The notes under the pieces were generated by a model, which did no database searches, was not told the origin of the DNA, and saw only the letters and a program-made list of their open reading frames with translations. A program made the translations under genes and the position numbers. Below, piece by piece: positions 16,834 to 25,078 of a stretch of 64,000 nucleotides of DNA; the first letter of the stretch is position 1, and every line of letters starts with the position of its first letter. The stretch spans positions 3,382,704-3,446,703 of the forward strand of contig NZ_CP050191.1 in assembly GCF_011745145.1 (NCBI RefSeq), given 5' to 3'. Source of the DNA: Mycobacterium sp. DL440. GTDB taxonomy: Bacteria; Actinomycetota; Actinomycetes; Mycobacteriales; Mycobacteriaceae.

Positions 16834-17748
16834 CTAGTGTTGTTCTCGACTACAGCTGACTCTCATCGCCTCACCGAAGGCGCCGTCGCGCAGCAGGTTG
16901 ATGCTACGGGCCTGTGTGTCGATGTGGGTGATGCGTTGCACTGTGCCGCCGTGCCAGAAGTAGGTGTCGCGACTGACCGCCCCACCGGGCGGATTCTCGG
17001 TCCGCCCGACCGTCACCGAAGCGATCCACTCCGCCGCGTCGGCCGTGGACTCGCCGACGGCGTGCAGGAACAGCAGACTACGGTGGGGCACGCTGAACAC
17101 CACCCCCAGCGGTGCGGCTCTACCCAGCACGGTCTCGATCATTCGGGGCATGTTCAGCGCTTTCGAGGCGATGAAAAAGGAATCGCCGGTCAACGCAAAC
17201 ACGTTGCGGTCCAACGCTTGTACGGTCACAGGCTCGGCATCGGTATTGCGCTGACCCACCTCATAGAGGAAATCCAGGTCCCGGCCGGCGACGTCATCAT
17301 CACCCACCGTCTTCACCACCGTCGGCAAGTCACGACTCAACTCGGCGACCAGACCGTCGAACACTAGGCGGGCATATCGCATCGAGATCATGCTCGAGGT
17401 GTCCGGCGTCTGTAGGCGCGTGCGCACCTGTGCCAGAAACTCGGCGTCCGACAGTTCGGCCGGCTCGGGTTCGGAGCGACTGGTGAACTGCTGATCGAAG
17501 TGAAACTCGACGGCGCCTACCCACTCGGCCGGCGGACGTTGCGCACATTGCAGCTGAAGGTTGTACAGCCGGTAGTGATTTCCCGCCGGGTCCATGAACC
17601 AGTCATCACCCAGCGCGTCCTGCGGGGCCGGACGCACCCGCACTCCACGACGTTCCAATGATTCCAACGCCAGGCGGCGCACGAACCGACGCCGCTCATC
17701 GTCGGTGCTGACGGTCGGCTCGTTCCCACTCATCCACGACTCCCCCAT
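16834..17748 (-). CDS. Protein of unknown function, divergent from HSP90-like gene
   Basis: A 304-aa soluble protein that I do not recognise with certainty. The C-terminal half (GDSFFIASKAL, LGVVFSVPHRSLLFLHAVG) weakly recalls the DUF1444/YtpQ type. There are no membrane segments, no signal peptide and no nuclease or kinase motif. An alternative ATG at 17733 has GGGAG six bases upstream and may be the true start. It diverges from the HSP90-like gene across about 150 bases, so a shared control region and function are possible. Confidence 0.7.
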   Translation of the reverse strand: MGESWMSGNEPTVSTDDERRRFVRRLALESLERRGVRVRPAPQDALGDDWFMDPAGNHYRLYNLQLQCAQRPPAEWVGAVEFHFDQQFTSRSEPEPAELSDAEFLAQVRTRLQTPDTSSMISMRYARLVFDGLVAELSRDLPTVVKTVGDDDVAGRDLDFLYEVGQRNTDAEPVTVQALDRNVFALTGDSFFIASKALNMPRMIETVLGRAAPLGVVFSVPHRSLLFLHAVGESTADAAEWIASVTVGRTENPPGGAVSRDTYFWHGGTVQRITHIDTQARSINLLRDGAFGEAMRVSCSREQH

Positions 17749-17897
17749 GCTGACCCCCCCGTAGTGGTGCTGGTCGACTCAGCCATGATCCCACCGCCGC
17801 GGGCACCCGCTCGGCACCAGTTCGGGGCGCCTCGACATGTCAGTACCCCATGCGACGCTGTCCGGTTCTCAAACGAACCGACATAGGAGCGCCGGAG

Positions 17898-19679
17898 ATG
17901 TACGACCTTCAGCAGCAGAACTTCCGAGTGAACCTCGGCGGGGTGATCGCACTACTCAGCAAGAACCTGTATTCCAGTCCCGGCGTCTATGTGCGGGAGC
18001 TGATCCAGAACGCGGTGGATGCCATCGCAGTGCGCGACGCCCTCGGCGGCACCACTGCCCCGCGCACCATCACGATCTCGCCCTACGGGGTCGCGTCACC
18101 GAATTCGCCTGCCGACGAGTTCGCACTCACCGATGCCGGAATCGGTGTCAGCCCCGAGCAGGTCGAGCAGTTCCTGGCCACCGTCGGCGCCAGCTCCAAA
18201 GGTGACGAGTTACAGCGCAGCCGTCGGACGTACATCGGGCAGTTCGGCATCGGCCTGTTGAGCTGTTTTCTCATCGCCGACGAGATCACCGTCGTCTCCC
18301 GCAGCGCGACGGGCACGGAACCGATCGAGTGGGTCGGCAGGAGCGACGGCACCTACACGCTCCGCGCCACAACCGAGGACATCGCAGTCGGAACGACGGT
18401 ACGACTGCGGCCTCGTCCCGACATGATCGGATGGGCCCGTGCCGAGCAGGTGCGCCCTCTGGTGCAGAAGTACGCCGAGTTCCTTCCGGTAAACATCAAG
18501 GTCCTCACAAGCCAAGGCCCGAAGGAAGTTTCGCGGAAATATCCATGGGAGAACGACTTTAGCGCCCATCGTTCCACTGTGCTGCAAGGGGTTTCACCGG
18601 TCTATGGCGGCATGGGCGTGGGTAGGCAGTTCGATGCCATCGAGATTGCCGACGAAGACCTTGGATTACAGGGCGTGGTGTACATCGGAACTCCGTCGCG
18701 CCGGGCCACGTCCGTCCGCCGCAATCGCGTCTACGTCAACGACATGCTCGTCGATGACGCCGAGGGTGCACTGCTGCCGTCATGGGCGTTCTTCGCTTGG
18801 GCCGTGGTCAACTCCACCAAGCTTGAGCCGACCGCCAGCCGCGAGGCCATCATGAACAACGCGGTACAGGCCGGGACTCGGCGCGCGCTCGCACAAGCGG
18901 CGCTGAAGTGGCTGCGTTGCCTTGCCGACAACGATCCGGAGCGGTTCGCCGAGTTCGTCACCGACAACGAACTTGAGCTCAGATCCGCTGCGACGCAATG
19001 CATCGACGCGGAGAACCTGGAGCTGGCCGAAGTCGTGCTCCCGATGCTGACCATGCAAACAACCGAAGGACACCTACGCCTGGTCGACATCGTCAGCCGT
19101 AACCCGAACATCCTTTACGCGTTGTCTGTCAAGGAGTTTCGCACCATCGCGAGTTTCAACCCAGGTGGGCGGATCGTCGTCAACGCGGGCCACGCTCTGG
19201 ACCAGGAAGTGCTGCTCATGCTGCCGCAGGTGATGTCCGGGGTCACCGTCACGCGGGCCTATCCGGCCTCCGAGGTGGCAGCGCTGACGATGCCGTCAGC
19301 TGATGCGGACGGTGCCGTAGCGGCGCTGGAACAGCGCGGCAGTCACGCGCTGCAGGCATCGGGAAGTCGGGTCGTGGTGCGCCGGTTTCCGTCAACCGAT
19401 CTGCCTGCAGTCTTCATCGGCCGCGGCCAGATCGACGCGGCATCACCCGGGTCCGGCGACCTCCCGCATCTGGTGGTGAACTGGGACAACCAGGCGGTGC
19501 AGGCGCTGAGCCACACAACCGACGACCTCGTGTTCAGTCGGCTCATGCAGCTGCTGTTCGTCCAGGCTCGGATGGCTGCACAGTGCGATGGCCCCGAGGA
19601 TCGAATCCTGTTGTCGGAGGCGCTCGATGACATCATCGTGCTGGCCGCCGGTGTGGACGGTACGGAGGTCGCTCGATGA
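17898..19679 (+). CDS. HSP90-family (HtpG-like) ATPase
   Basis: A 593-aa HSP90-type protein. The Bergerat ATP site is intact: ELIQNAVDA (Glu34, Asn38, Asp41), DAGIG (79-83) and GQFGIG (114-119), followed by LLSCFLIADEITVVSR as in HtpG. The middle domain keeps RNRVYVNDMLVDDAE and PTASREAIMNN with Arg315 at the position of the ATPase-stimulating arginine. The C-terminal part is diverged from the HtpG dimer domain. ATG 17898 was chosen for AGGAG eight bases upstream. Its stop overlaps the start of the helical-repeat protein gene by four bases, so they should act together. This is not a housekeeping htpG; its clients are unknown. Confidence 0.85.
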   Translation: MYDLQQQNFRVNLGGVIALLSKNLYSSPGVYVRELIQNAVDAIAVRDALGGTTAPRTITISPYGVASPNSPADEFALTDAGIGVSPEQVEQFLATVGASSKGDELQRSRRTYIGQFGIGLLSCFLIADEITVVSRSATGTEPIEWVGRSDGTYTLRATTEDIAVGTTVRLRPRPDMIGWARAEQVRPLVQKYAEFLPVNIKVLTSQGPKEVSRKYPWENDFSAHRSTVLQGVSPVYGGMGVGRQFDAIEIADEDLGLQGVVYIGTPSRRATSVRRNRVYVNDMLVDDAEGALLPSWAFFAWAVVNSTKLEPTASREAIMNNAVQAGTRRALAQAALKWLRCLADNDPERFAEFVTDNELELRSAATQCIDAENLELAEVVLPMLTMQTTEGHLRLVDIVSRNPNILYALSVKEFRTIASFNPGGRIVVNAGHALDQEVLLMLPQVMSGVTVTRAYPASEVAALTMPSADADGAVAALEQRGSHALQASGSRVVVRRFPSTDLPAVFIGRGQIDAASPGSGDLPHLVVNWDNQAVQALSHTTDDLVFSRLMQLLFVQARMAAQCDGPEDRILLSEALDDIIVLAAGVDGTEVAR

Positions 19680-20341
19680 ACGAGCCGACGCCGAAGTCAC
19701 TCGACGCGCGGGCCGCGGAACTGCGGGCCATGGCGGACACCGCCATGGAGGAAGGCGACCTCGCTCATGCATCGCACATGAGTTTCCGGCTCGGCGAGAC
19801 CCTCGAGCATCTCGGTGGCCGCGAGAATGCCGAGGCTGCGTACCGCCACGCGGTAGTACTCGCGCGGGAAGTCGATGCGAACGATCCCGAGTTGATTTCG
19901 GCGGCGTTCGTTTCCCTGATCCATTTCCTCTCTCCCTCAGAGGAATCGGTGACCCTCGCCCAGGAAATGGCCGCCTATTTGATCGATCGCCGCGACATGT
20001 ACCACCCGATGCGGGCGGCCGACGCTGCTTACCACTGTGCGATCGCCGAACTGAACTTCGCCGAGGTGACACCGCACCGGATGGATCACGCGATCGACGA
20101 GATCTCACGTCCCACCATCAAGATGCTCGACGACATCTGTTTCCACGACAAGAGCCAGGCACTGCAGCGCCTGGTAGCCGAGGTCCTGCGTGGCGTCGGC
20201 CGCGATATCGAGGCAGATCAGTGGCAAGCCGACGCGGACAAGTACGAGGACTGGTCAGCCTTCATGGAGCAAGAGATCCCCGGACACGTCCACCTGTGGG
20301 ACATCCGATTCGACCTGCCCGACGGCAAGGAAGCCGATTAG
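19676..20341 (+). CDS. TPR-like helical protein coupled to HSP90-like ATPase
   Basis: A 221-aa, mostly alpha-helical acidic protein. Residues 10-75 (ARAAELRAMADTAMEEGD..., GETLEHLGGRENAEAAYRHA) read as tetratricopeptide-like helix pairs. It begins inside the HSP90-like stop codon (ATGA overlap). In eukaryotes TPR proteins are co-chaperones of HSP90; here a similar partner role is inferred from coupling and helical pattern, not from the specific EEVD-binding residues. Its stop overlaps the convergent STAS-like gene by four bases. Confidence 0.72.
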   Translation: MNEPTPKSLDARAAELRAMADTAMEEGDLAHASHMSFRLGETLEHLGGRENAEAAYRHAVVLAREVDANDPELISAAFVSLIHFLSPSEESVTLAQEMAAYLIDRRDMYHPMRAADAAYHCAIAELNFAEVTPHRMDHAIDEISRPTIKMLDDICFHDKSQALQRLVAEVLRGVGRDIEADQWQADADKYEDWSAFMEQEIPGHVHLWDIRFDLPDGKEAD

Positions 20342-20706
20342 CCGGCAGCCCACTCCTTGGCCGCATCGAGCTCACCCAGCCCGAAGACCTTGAGCTCACC
20401 CGGAATCATCCACGCGAACGCATGCATCGCATGGGCGACCCAGTCTCTATCGGACACCACAGCGATCCGCTTGAACGCCGAGTGGTGCCCGAGCAGCGCG
20501 CCGAAGCCGAGCTTCAGATCCTCGACCAGACCTCCAGGGCCGAAGCCCTCGTAGTCCGGTGAGATGACCTCGACGATCCGGATCTCGCCGGTCGCCAGCA
20601 ATTCGTCCATCGTCGGCCGGAACTCGCGCAGGTCATCACCGCGCACCCGGCCCGACACTCGGATACCGAACACACCCTCTGGCATGTCGGGAAGGACATC
20701 GATCAT
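20338..20706 (-). CDS. STAS/SpoIIAA-like protein
   Basis: A 122-aa protein with the pattern of SpoIIAA-like (STAS-fold) domains: an N-terminal beta segment (GVFGIRVSGRVRGDDLREF), a central FGALLGHHSAFKRIAVVSD and the C-terminal HAFAWMIPGELKVFGLGELDAAKEWA. Such stand-alone domains bind lipids or partner proteins. No phosphorylatable anti-sigma partner is adjacent. It is convergent with the TPR-like gene. Confidence 0.72.
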   Translation of the reverse strand: MIDVLPDMPEGVFGIRVSGRVRGDDLREFRPTMDELLATGEIRIVEVISPDYEGFGPGGLVEDLKLGFGALLGHHSAFKRIAVVSDRDWVAHAMHAFAWMIPGELKVFGLGELDAAKEWAAG

Positions 20707-20748
20707 CGGTTCTCCTCCCGTCTCACACTCAAGTCTGCCCCTGCCGAC

Positions 20749-21168
20749 TCAAGAACGGGAAGACTCCCAGAGGTTGGATATTTCCGACGGCACGTTCTCG
20801 GATTTGACGCCGGCCCTGGTCCATCCGCCGTGACTGCCCGGAGCGATCCGGTAGACCCCTGAATCACCCGAATACACCCAGAGCTGTTCAGGTTCCGTGG
20901 GCAACCAGGTGATCATCACGCCGTTGCGGGGGCTGTAGGACGAATGGTCATGGAACACCTCTTCGCCTGCCTTGTCCCGAACCACCACGACCCAGGGCTT
21001 CACCCCGTCCTCCTCTGATCCCTGCTCTGCGAAGGCGGTGTACGTGCCCGACGGTGACTCCTGGGCGTGGTCGGGGGTGACGATCGCAGCGGCAGCGTCA
21101 TCGCTATTCCCACAGCCCACGACGATCGCCATTACTGCCAGAATCACTGCGATCAACCGCTTGCCCAT
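20749..21168 (-). CDS. Small lipoprotein of unknown function
   Basis: A 139-aa protein with a typical lipoprotein signal: basic N-terminus, hydrophobic core and lipobox VVGC, followed by GNSDD. The mature part includes SGTYTAFAEQG and VVRDKAGEEVFHD, a mostly beta pattern with no catalytic motif. It is upstream of and in the same direction as the STAS-like gene, 42 bases apart. Function unknown; attachment to the outer leaflet of the membrane is expected. Confidence 0.75.
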   Translation of the reverse strand: MGKRLIAVILAVMAIVVGCGNSDDAAAAIVTPDHAQESPSGTYTAFAEQGSEEDGVKPWVVVVRDKAGEEVFHDHSSYSPRNGVMITWLPTEPEQLWVYSGDSGVYRIAPGSHGGWTRAGVKSENVPSEISNLWESSRS

Positions 21169-21283
21169 GTATCGATCCCTTCGGTGCTGACGAGCGCGCC
21201 GTGCGCCTTCGCCGCTTCACGAGAGGGAACGATACGGTCTGGCCACCGCGGCCGATCACTACCCCAGCGACTTGTTCAGCAGC

Positions 21284-22003
21284 TCATCGAGCGTCACGCG
21301 CCAGCATCGTCGTCAATCCTGCGATGACAGCATCAAGGTTGAACTCCAGCTGCGCGTCTTCGTCAGGTTCTGCCGACATCGCCACCAGAACCTGGCGCAG
21401 CATCTTGTAGTCGCTACCGCCATCAATGCCTATGGCCGCCATGGCCTCTTCGTGTTGAGGATGGATACCTCGCCCGGCGCGCAGCAGGGAGTCGCGTGCA
21501 GCGGACAGCGCCAACTCGGCGATTATGTTGGCTGCCCGGCCCGCTTGCTCGACGTCGAAACCCGCGTCGACAAGTGTCTGGAGGACGAACTCGGCCTGTC
21601 CCAAGGCCGCGAGGCCGATGGCGCCCTCCATCGGGAACGCGTCATGGACTCCTAGCTGAGCTATCGCATTGCGTGCCCTGCGCGCATACCACCGCAGCAC
21701 CTCACGCCAGTCGCCGCCGGCCGGCGGTGGGACACGCTCGAATTCAGCCTCGAACACAGCAGATGCCATGAGCGCCAACAATGTTTCACGATCACCGATG
21801 TGATATTTGACCGACTTGCGGTCGACGCCCAGTGCGTCAGCCACCGCCTGCATGGTCAAAGCCTCCGGCGCGACGCCGAGCGCGGCAGACACGATCTGCT
21901 GGCGGTTGATCCGCGCCGGGCGTCCCCGCCGCGCTCGCAACGCGGCGTCGTCGCCGGTGCCGGTGCCGGTGCCGGTGCCGGTGCCGAGATCATGACCGCT
22001 CAC
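21284..22003 (-). CDS. TetR family transcriptional regulator
   Basis: A 239-aa regulator. The N-terminal HTH has INRQQIVSAAL...LTMQAVADALGVDRKSVKYHI and GDRETLLALMA, followed by a helical ligand domain. GTG 22003 (MSGHDLGTG...) is preferred. The frame stays open far upstream to 22912, but that part is antisense to the GH5 gene and not coding. The N-terminus carries a five-fold Gly-Thr repeat encoded by a hexanucleotide array. It diverges from the PGRS/GH5 gene and probably controls it and itself. Confidence 0.85.
   Translation of the reverse strand: MSGHDLGTGTGTGTGTGDDAALRARRGRPARINRQQIVSAALGVAPEALTMQAVADALGVDRKSVKYHIGDRETLLALMASAVFEAEFERVPPPAGGDWREVLRWYARRARNAIAQLGVHDAFPMEGAIGLAALGQAEFVLQTLVDAGFDVEQAGRAANIIAELALSAARDSLLRAGRGIHPQHEEAMAAIGIDGGSDYKMLRQVLVAMSAEPDEDAQLEFNLDAVIAGLTTMLARDAR
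21953..21982. repeat. Hexanucleotide tandem repeat (gccggt x5) in TetR gene
   Basis: Five perfect copies of gccggt plus a partial sixth lie within the first codons of the TetR gene and encode alternating Gly-Thr. Unit length is a multiple of three, so copy-number change would lengthen or shorten the N-terminal tail without frameshift. Confidence 0.85.
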
Positions 22004-22071
22004 GTCCGCCAGCGTAGTTACTCTCCGGCCACAGCCAGGGTCACGCATCTCGAGGCGCCTCGCCGAAATAA

Positions 22072-22090
22072 TTTCCCCCGTATCGGGAAA
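22072..22090. promoter_or_regulatory. Inverted repeat between TetR and GH5 genes, possible operator
   Basis: tttccc-ccgtatc-gggaaa is a 6-7-6 inverted repeat in the 139-base divergent region, 53 bases upstream of the GH5 start. An adjacent TetR gene makes it a reasonable operator candidate, but the symmetry is short. Confidence 0.4.
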
Positions 22091-22142
22091 AATTTCTGGA
22101 ATTCGCCTCCACCGCCGGTTCTGGCGACGTATACCTGAGCGC

Positions 22143-24986
22143 GTGAAAGCGTCTGCGTACATCGGTCGGGTCGGCGGTTTGGCTATCGCGTTAGGGGTCG
22201 GCGTTGCCTTGACCTCGGGAATCGGTGTGGCATGGGCCGACCCACACGGCTCGACAACAAGAGATTCATCGGCGGGTTCGACGAGCAGCCGCACCGCCGG
22301 CACAGTAGGTGCAGGTGCGACCGAGCCCGGCCCGCAGGCCCGGATCAAACGCGCCGAAGATCGGGCGACGCGCACCATCGCCGGCCTCACGCACGGGCTG
22401 CAGAACCGTGCCCAAGCGGCCTCCGGCAAGAGCAAGCACGCCCCGGCGACGACGCCGAAAAAGAAGAAGACCACCGGCCGACCCTCGACTGAGCCGTCGG
22501 CTCTGAGAACCGCAACCCGGCCTGAGGCCCCGCGCTCCGAGGTGGCATCGAACACGGCGGCAACGTCCACCGAGACTGACACCTCCAGACGCGCGTCGCG
22601 AATGAAGACCACCTCCGTACCAGCCCAGACGGGTGCCCCGGCCAGCGTCCCAACACCGGCGACTGCATCCACGACGCAGCCACGGATGACGACAACGTCG
22701 ACCACCAGAACCCCGGACAATCCGATCAAGGCAGTCGCAACGGCGGTTTCGCACCTGTTCGCGGCGGTGAACCGCCCGGCCGCCGGCAGCACCCCGACAG
22801 CTCCGGCCGATCCCCCACTGTCGTGGGTGATGCTGGCCGCGGCACGTCGTGAGCTCTCCGGTGCCTCAAGTCCGGCGAAAACCTCTGCCGCACAGGCACA
22901 GACAACACCCACTGACGCATCGGCATGGTTCCAGCATGCTGTCTACACGCCGGTGCACGACGGTGTCCAGAACTGGATCGACAGTGACCTGGGCCGGCAG
23001 GTCGATGGCGTCATCAACACCGTGGCCGGTTCCTATGTGATCGGCAACGGTGCCGACGGCACGGCGACCAACCCTGACGGCGGCGTCGGCGGATGGCTGC
23101 TGGGTGACGGAGGAGACGGCTGGGACAGCGCGGACGCCGGTGTCGTCGGCGGTAACGGCGGCGCGGCCGGATTCTTGGGAGACGGCGGGATCGGCGGTGA
23201 CGGGGGCGCCGGGAGCGACGGCGGGTCCGGTGGCGCCGGCGGGTTCCTGATGGGCATGGGTGGCGCCGGCGGCCATGGTGGCGACGGTATCGCAGGTGGT
23301 GTCGGAGGCGCCGGCGGCGAAGGCGGTTCGGCTACCGGTTTGGCGTTCGGCATCGGTGGTGCCGGCGGCGATGGAGGCAACGGAGCCAACGGCGGCCGAG
23401 GTGGTGACGGCGGCGACGGCGCGGCGCTCTTGGGCAGTGGCGGTGACGGCGGCAACGCAGGTGATGGCGGAATAGGCGGTGCTTCAACACGACTCGCGGC
23501 ACTGGGCGGGGCCGGTGGCGACGGCGGCCTGTTCGGCGCGCATGGCGTGGTCGGCCGTTACGGGACCCGGACCGATGCGCCGGCCAGTGGCGACACCTCT
23601 TTGAACACCACCGGCAAATGGATCACCAACAGTGACGGCCAGGTCGTCATCCTGCACGGCGTCAACATGGTCTACAAGGTGCCGCCGTATGAGCCCTCCG
23701 CATCCGGCCTCAGCGACGACGATGCACAGTTCCTGGCGGATAACGGTTTCAACGTGGTGCGACTCGGCATCAACTGGGCCGCTGTGGAACCCGAGCCCGG
23801 CGTCTACGACGACGAATACCTGGCCTCGATCCAACAGACCGTGCAGACGCTGAACGCACACGGTGTCTACGTCGTCCTCGACATGCATCAGGACACCTAC
23901 GGCACCAAATTCGGCGGCGAAGGCGCACCCGAGTGGGCGACGCAGACCGGCGGACTACCCAACCCCATTCTGGGCTTCCCACTCACCCAGTTCCTCAACC
24001 CCGCCGAGCAGCACGCCTGGGATGCGTTCTGGTCCAACTCGAAGGCATCCGACGGGGTCGGTCTGGAGAACCACTACGCCCAGACCTGGCAGCACGTGGC
24101 GTACTACTTCAAGGACGAGACCGGCGTGGTCGGCTACGAGATCATGAACGAGCCCTACCCGGGCGCCTCACAGATGTTGCCGACCATGTTCGGCAGCCCG
24201 TTCTTCTCGGCTCAGCAGCTGACGCCTTTCTACAACCAGGTGGATGCCGCGATCCGGTCCGCCGATCCGAATACGACGGTGTACTTCGAACCCGACGCTG
24301 ACACCAACCTGGGCTTCCCCGTGCACTTGGGCACCGTCGACGACCCGAACAGCGTCTTGTCGTATCACGCGTACGACTACGTCTCGCTGGGCCCGCTGGG
24401 CTCCTTCCCGAACGCCCAACTGATCTCCGACAACGCACAGGCATATGCCGAAGCGCACGGCATCCCGGCATTCATGAGCGAGTTCGGCGGCAGCTCCGAC
24501 AGCGCACGCATCATCGGATCCATGGATCCCGCCGACCAGCACATGTTCGGCTGGACCGAGTGGAACTACACGGGCGTCGGTGACATCACGACGTTCGCTC
24601 CACCGGAGGAAGAGGCGCTGGTGTACGACCCGAGCCTCCCGCCGGAGGGGGATAACGTCAACACCGCGAACCTGAAGACGCTCGCGCAACCGTATCCGCA
24701 GGTGACGTCCGGCACCCCGCAGTCATGGTCGTTCAACGACGGTACGTTCGACTACACGTACTCGACCCAAAGGGCGGACGGTACAGGCAACTTCGCCGCA
24801 GGTTCGGAGACCATCATCGCCACCCCCGCCGTCCAGTTCCCCGACGGATACCAGGTGACGATCACCGGCGGGCACGTCGTCTCCGCCCCCAACGCCTCCA
24901 AACTGGTGATCGCGTCGGATGACGCAACCGAAGTTCACGTCGTCGTGACCGCCAACCCCGGCGGGTCCACGGTGACCACGGTGTAA
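22143..24986 (+). CDS. Secreted PGRS-like protein with GH5 endoglycoceramidase-like domain
   Basis: A 947-aa exported enzyme in four parts. A signal peptide ends at GVAWADP (about residue 32). A Ser/Thr/Lys/Pro-rich segment runs to about 300. A glycine-rich block (about 301-466) is dense in GGxGG and GGDGG, like the PGRS domain but with no PE domain. A GH5 domain starts at [20 protein letters not shown] (489). The acid/base is Glu670 (IMNEP) and the nucleophile Glu780 (MSEFGG); [15 protein letters not shown] and [11 protein letters not shown] resemble endoglycoceramidase-type GH5. The terminal 110 residues resemble the beta-sandwich of those enzymes. A glycolipid or glycan substrate is inferred. 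It starts at GTG 22143. Confidence 0.85.
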   Translation: MKASAYIGRVGGLAIALGVGVALTSGIGVAWADPHGSTTRDSSAGSTSSRTAGTVGAGATEPGPQARIKRAEDRATRTIAGLTHGLQNRAQAASGKSKHAPATTPKKKKTTGRPSTEPSALRTATRPEAPRSEVASNTAATSTETDTSRRASRMKTTSVPAQTGAPASVPTPATASTTQPRMTTTSTTRTPDNPIKAVATAVSHLFAAVNRPAAGSTPTAPADPPLSWVMLAAARRELSGASSPAKTSAAQAQTTPTDASAWFQHAVYTPVHDGVQNWIDSDLGRQVDGVINTVAGSYVIGNGADGTATNPDGGVGGWLLGDGGDGWDSADAGVVGGNGGAAGFLGDGGIGGDGGAGSDGGSGGAGGFLMGMGGAGGHGGDGIAGGVGGAGGEGGSATGLAFGIGGAGGDGGNGANGGRGGDGGDGAALLGSGGDGGNAGDGGIGGASTRLAALGGAGGDGGLFGAHGVVGRYGTRTDAPASGDTSLNTTGKWITNSDGQVVILHGVNMVYKVPPYEPSASGLSDDDAQFLADNGFNVVRLGINWAAVEPEPGVYDDEYLASIQQTVQTLNAHGVYVVLDMHQDTYGTKFGGEGAPEWATQTGGLPNPILGFPLTQFLNPAEQHAWDAFWSNSKASDGVGLENHYAQTWQHVAYYFKDETGVVGYEIMNEPYPGASQMLPTMFGSPFFSAQQLTPFYNQVDAAIRSADPNTTVYFEPDADTNLGFPVHLGTVDDPNSVLSYHAYDYVSLGPLGSFPNAQLISDNAQAYAEAHGIPAFMSEFGGSSDSARIIGSMDPADQHMFGWTEWNYTGVGDITTFAPPEEEALVYDPSLPPEGDNVNTANLKTLAQPYPQVTSGTPQSWSFNDGTFDYTYSTQRADGTGNFAAGSETIIATPAVQFPDGYQVTITGGHVVSAPNASKLVIASDDATEVHVVVTANPGGSTVTTV

Positions 24987-25078
24987 AACCCTTCGCCGCA
25001 GCTCAACTCGTGGAAAACTCATCCAGCATTCTTGCTGTGCGTTCGAAGTTCGGTGCACAAAACGGGGGGAAACGTCGA

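Noticed and set aside
22004-22912. Long minus-strand extension of the TetR reading frame (542 codons in total)
   Set aside because: The extension is antisense to the GH5 signal and stalk region, has no domain and crosses the divergent promoter. GTG 22003 just before the HTH is the better start.
23043-23540. Repetitive GGC-rich DNA resembling a repeat array or CRISPR
   Set aside because: Repeats are irregular and follow codons for Gly-Gly-x in one long frame. There are no constant repeats and unique spacers of fixed length, and no cas genes.
23043-23540. Annotation of the GH5 protein as a PE_PGRS protein
   Set aside because: The glycine-rich block is PGRS-like, but the N-terminus is a classical signal peptide with no PE domain.
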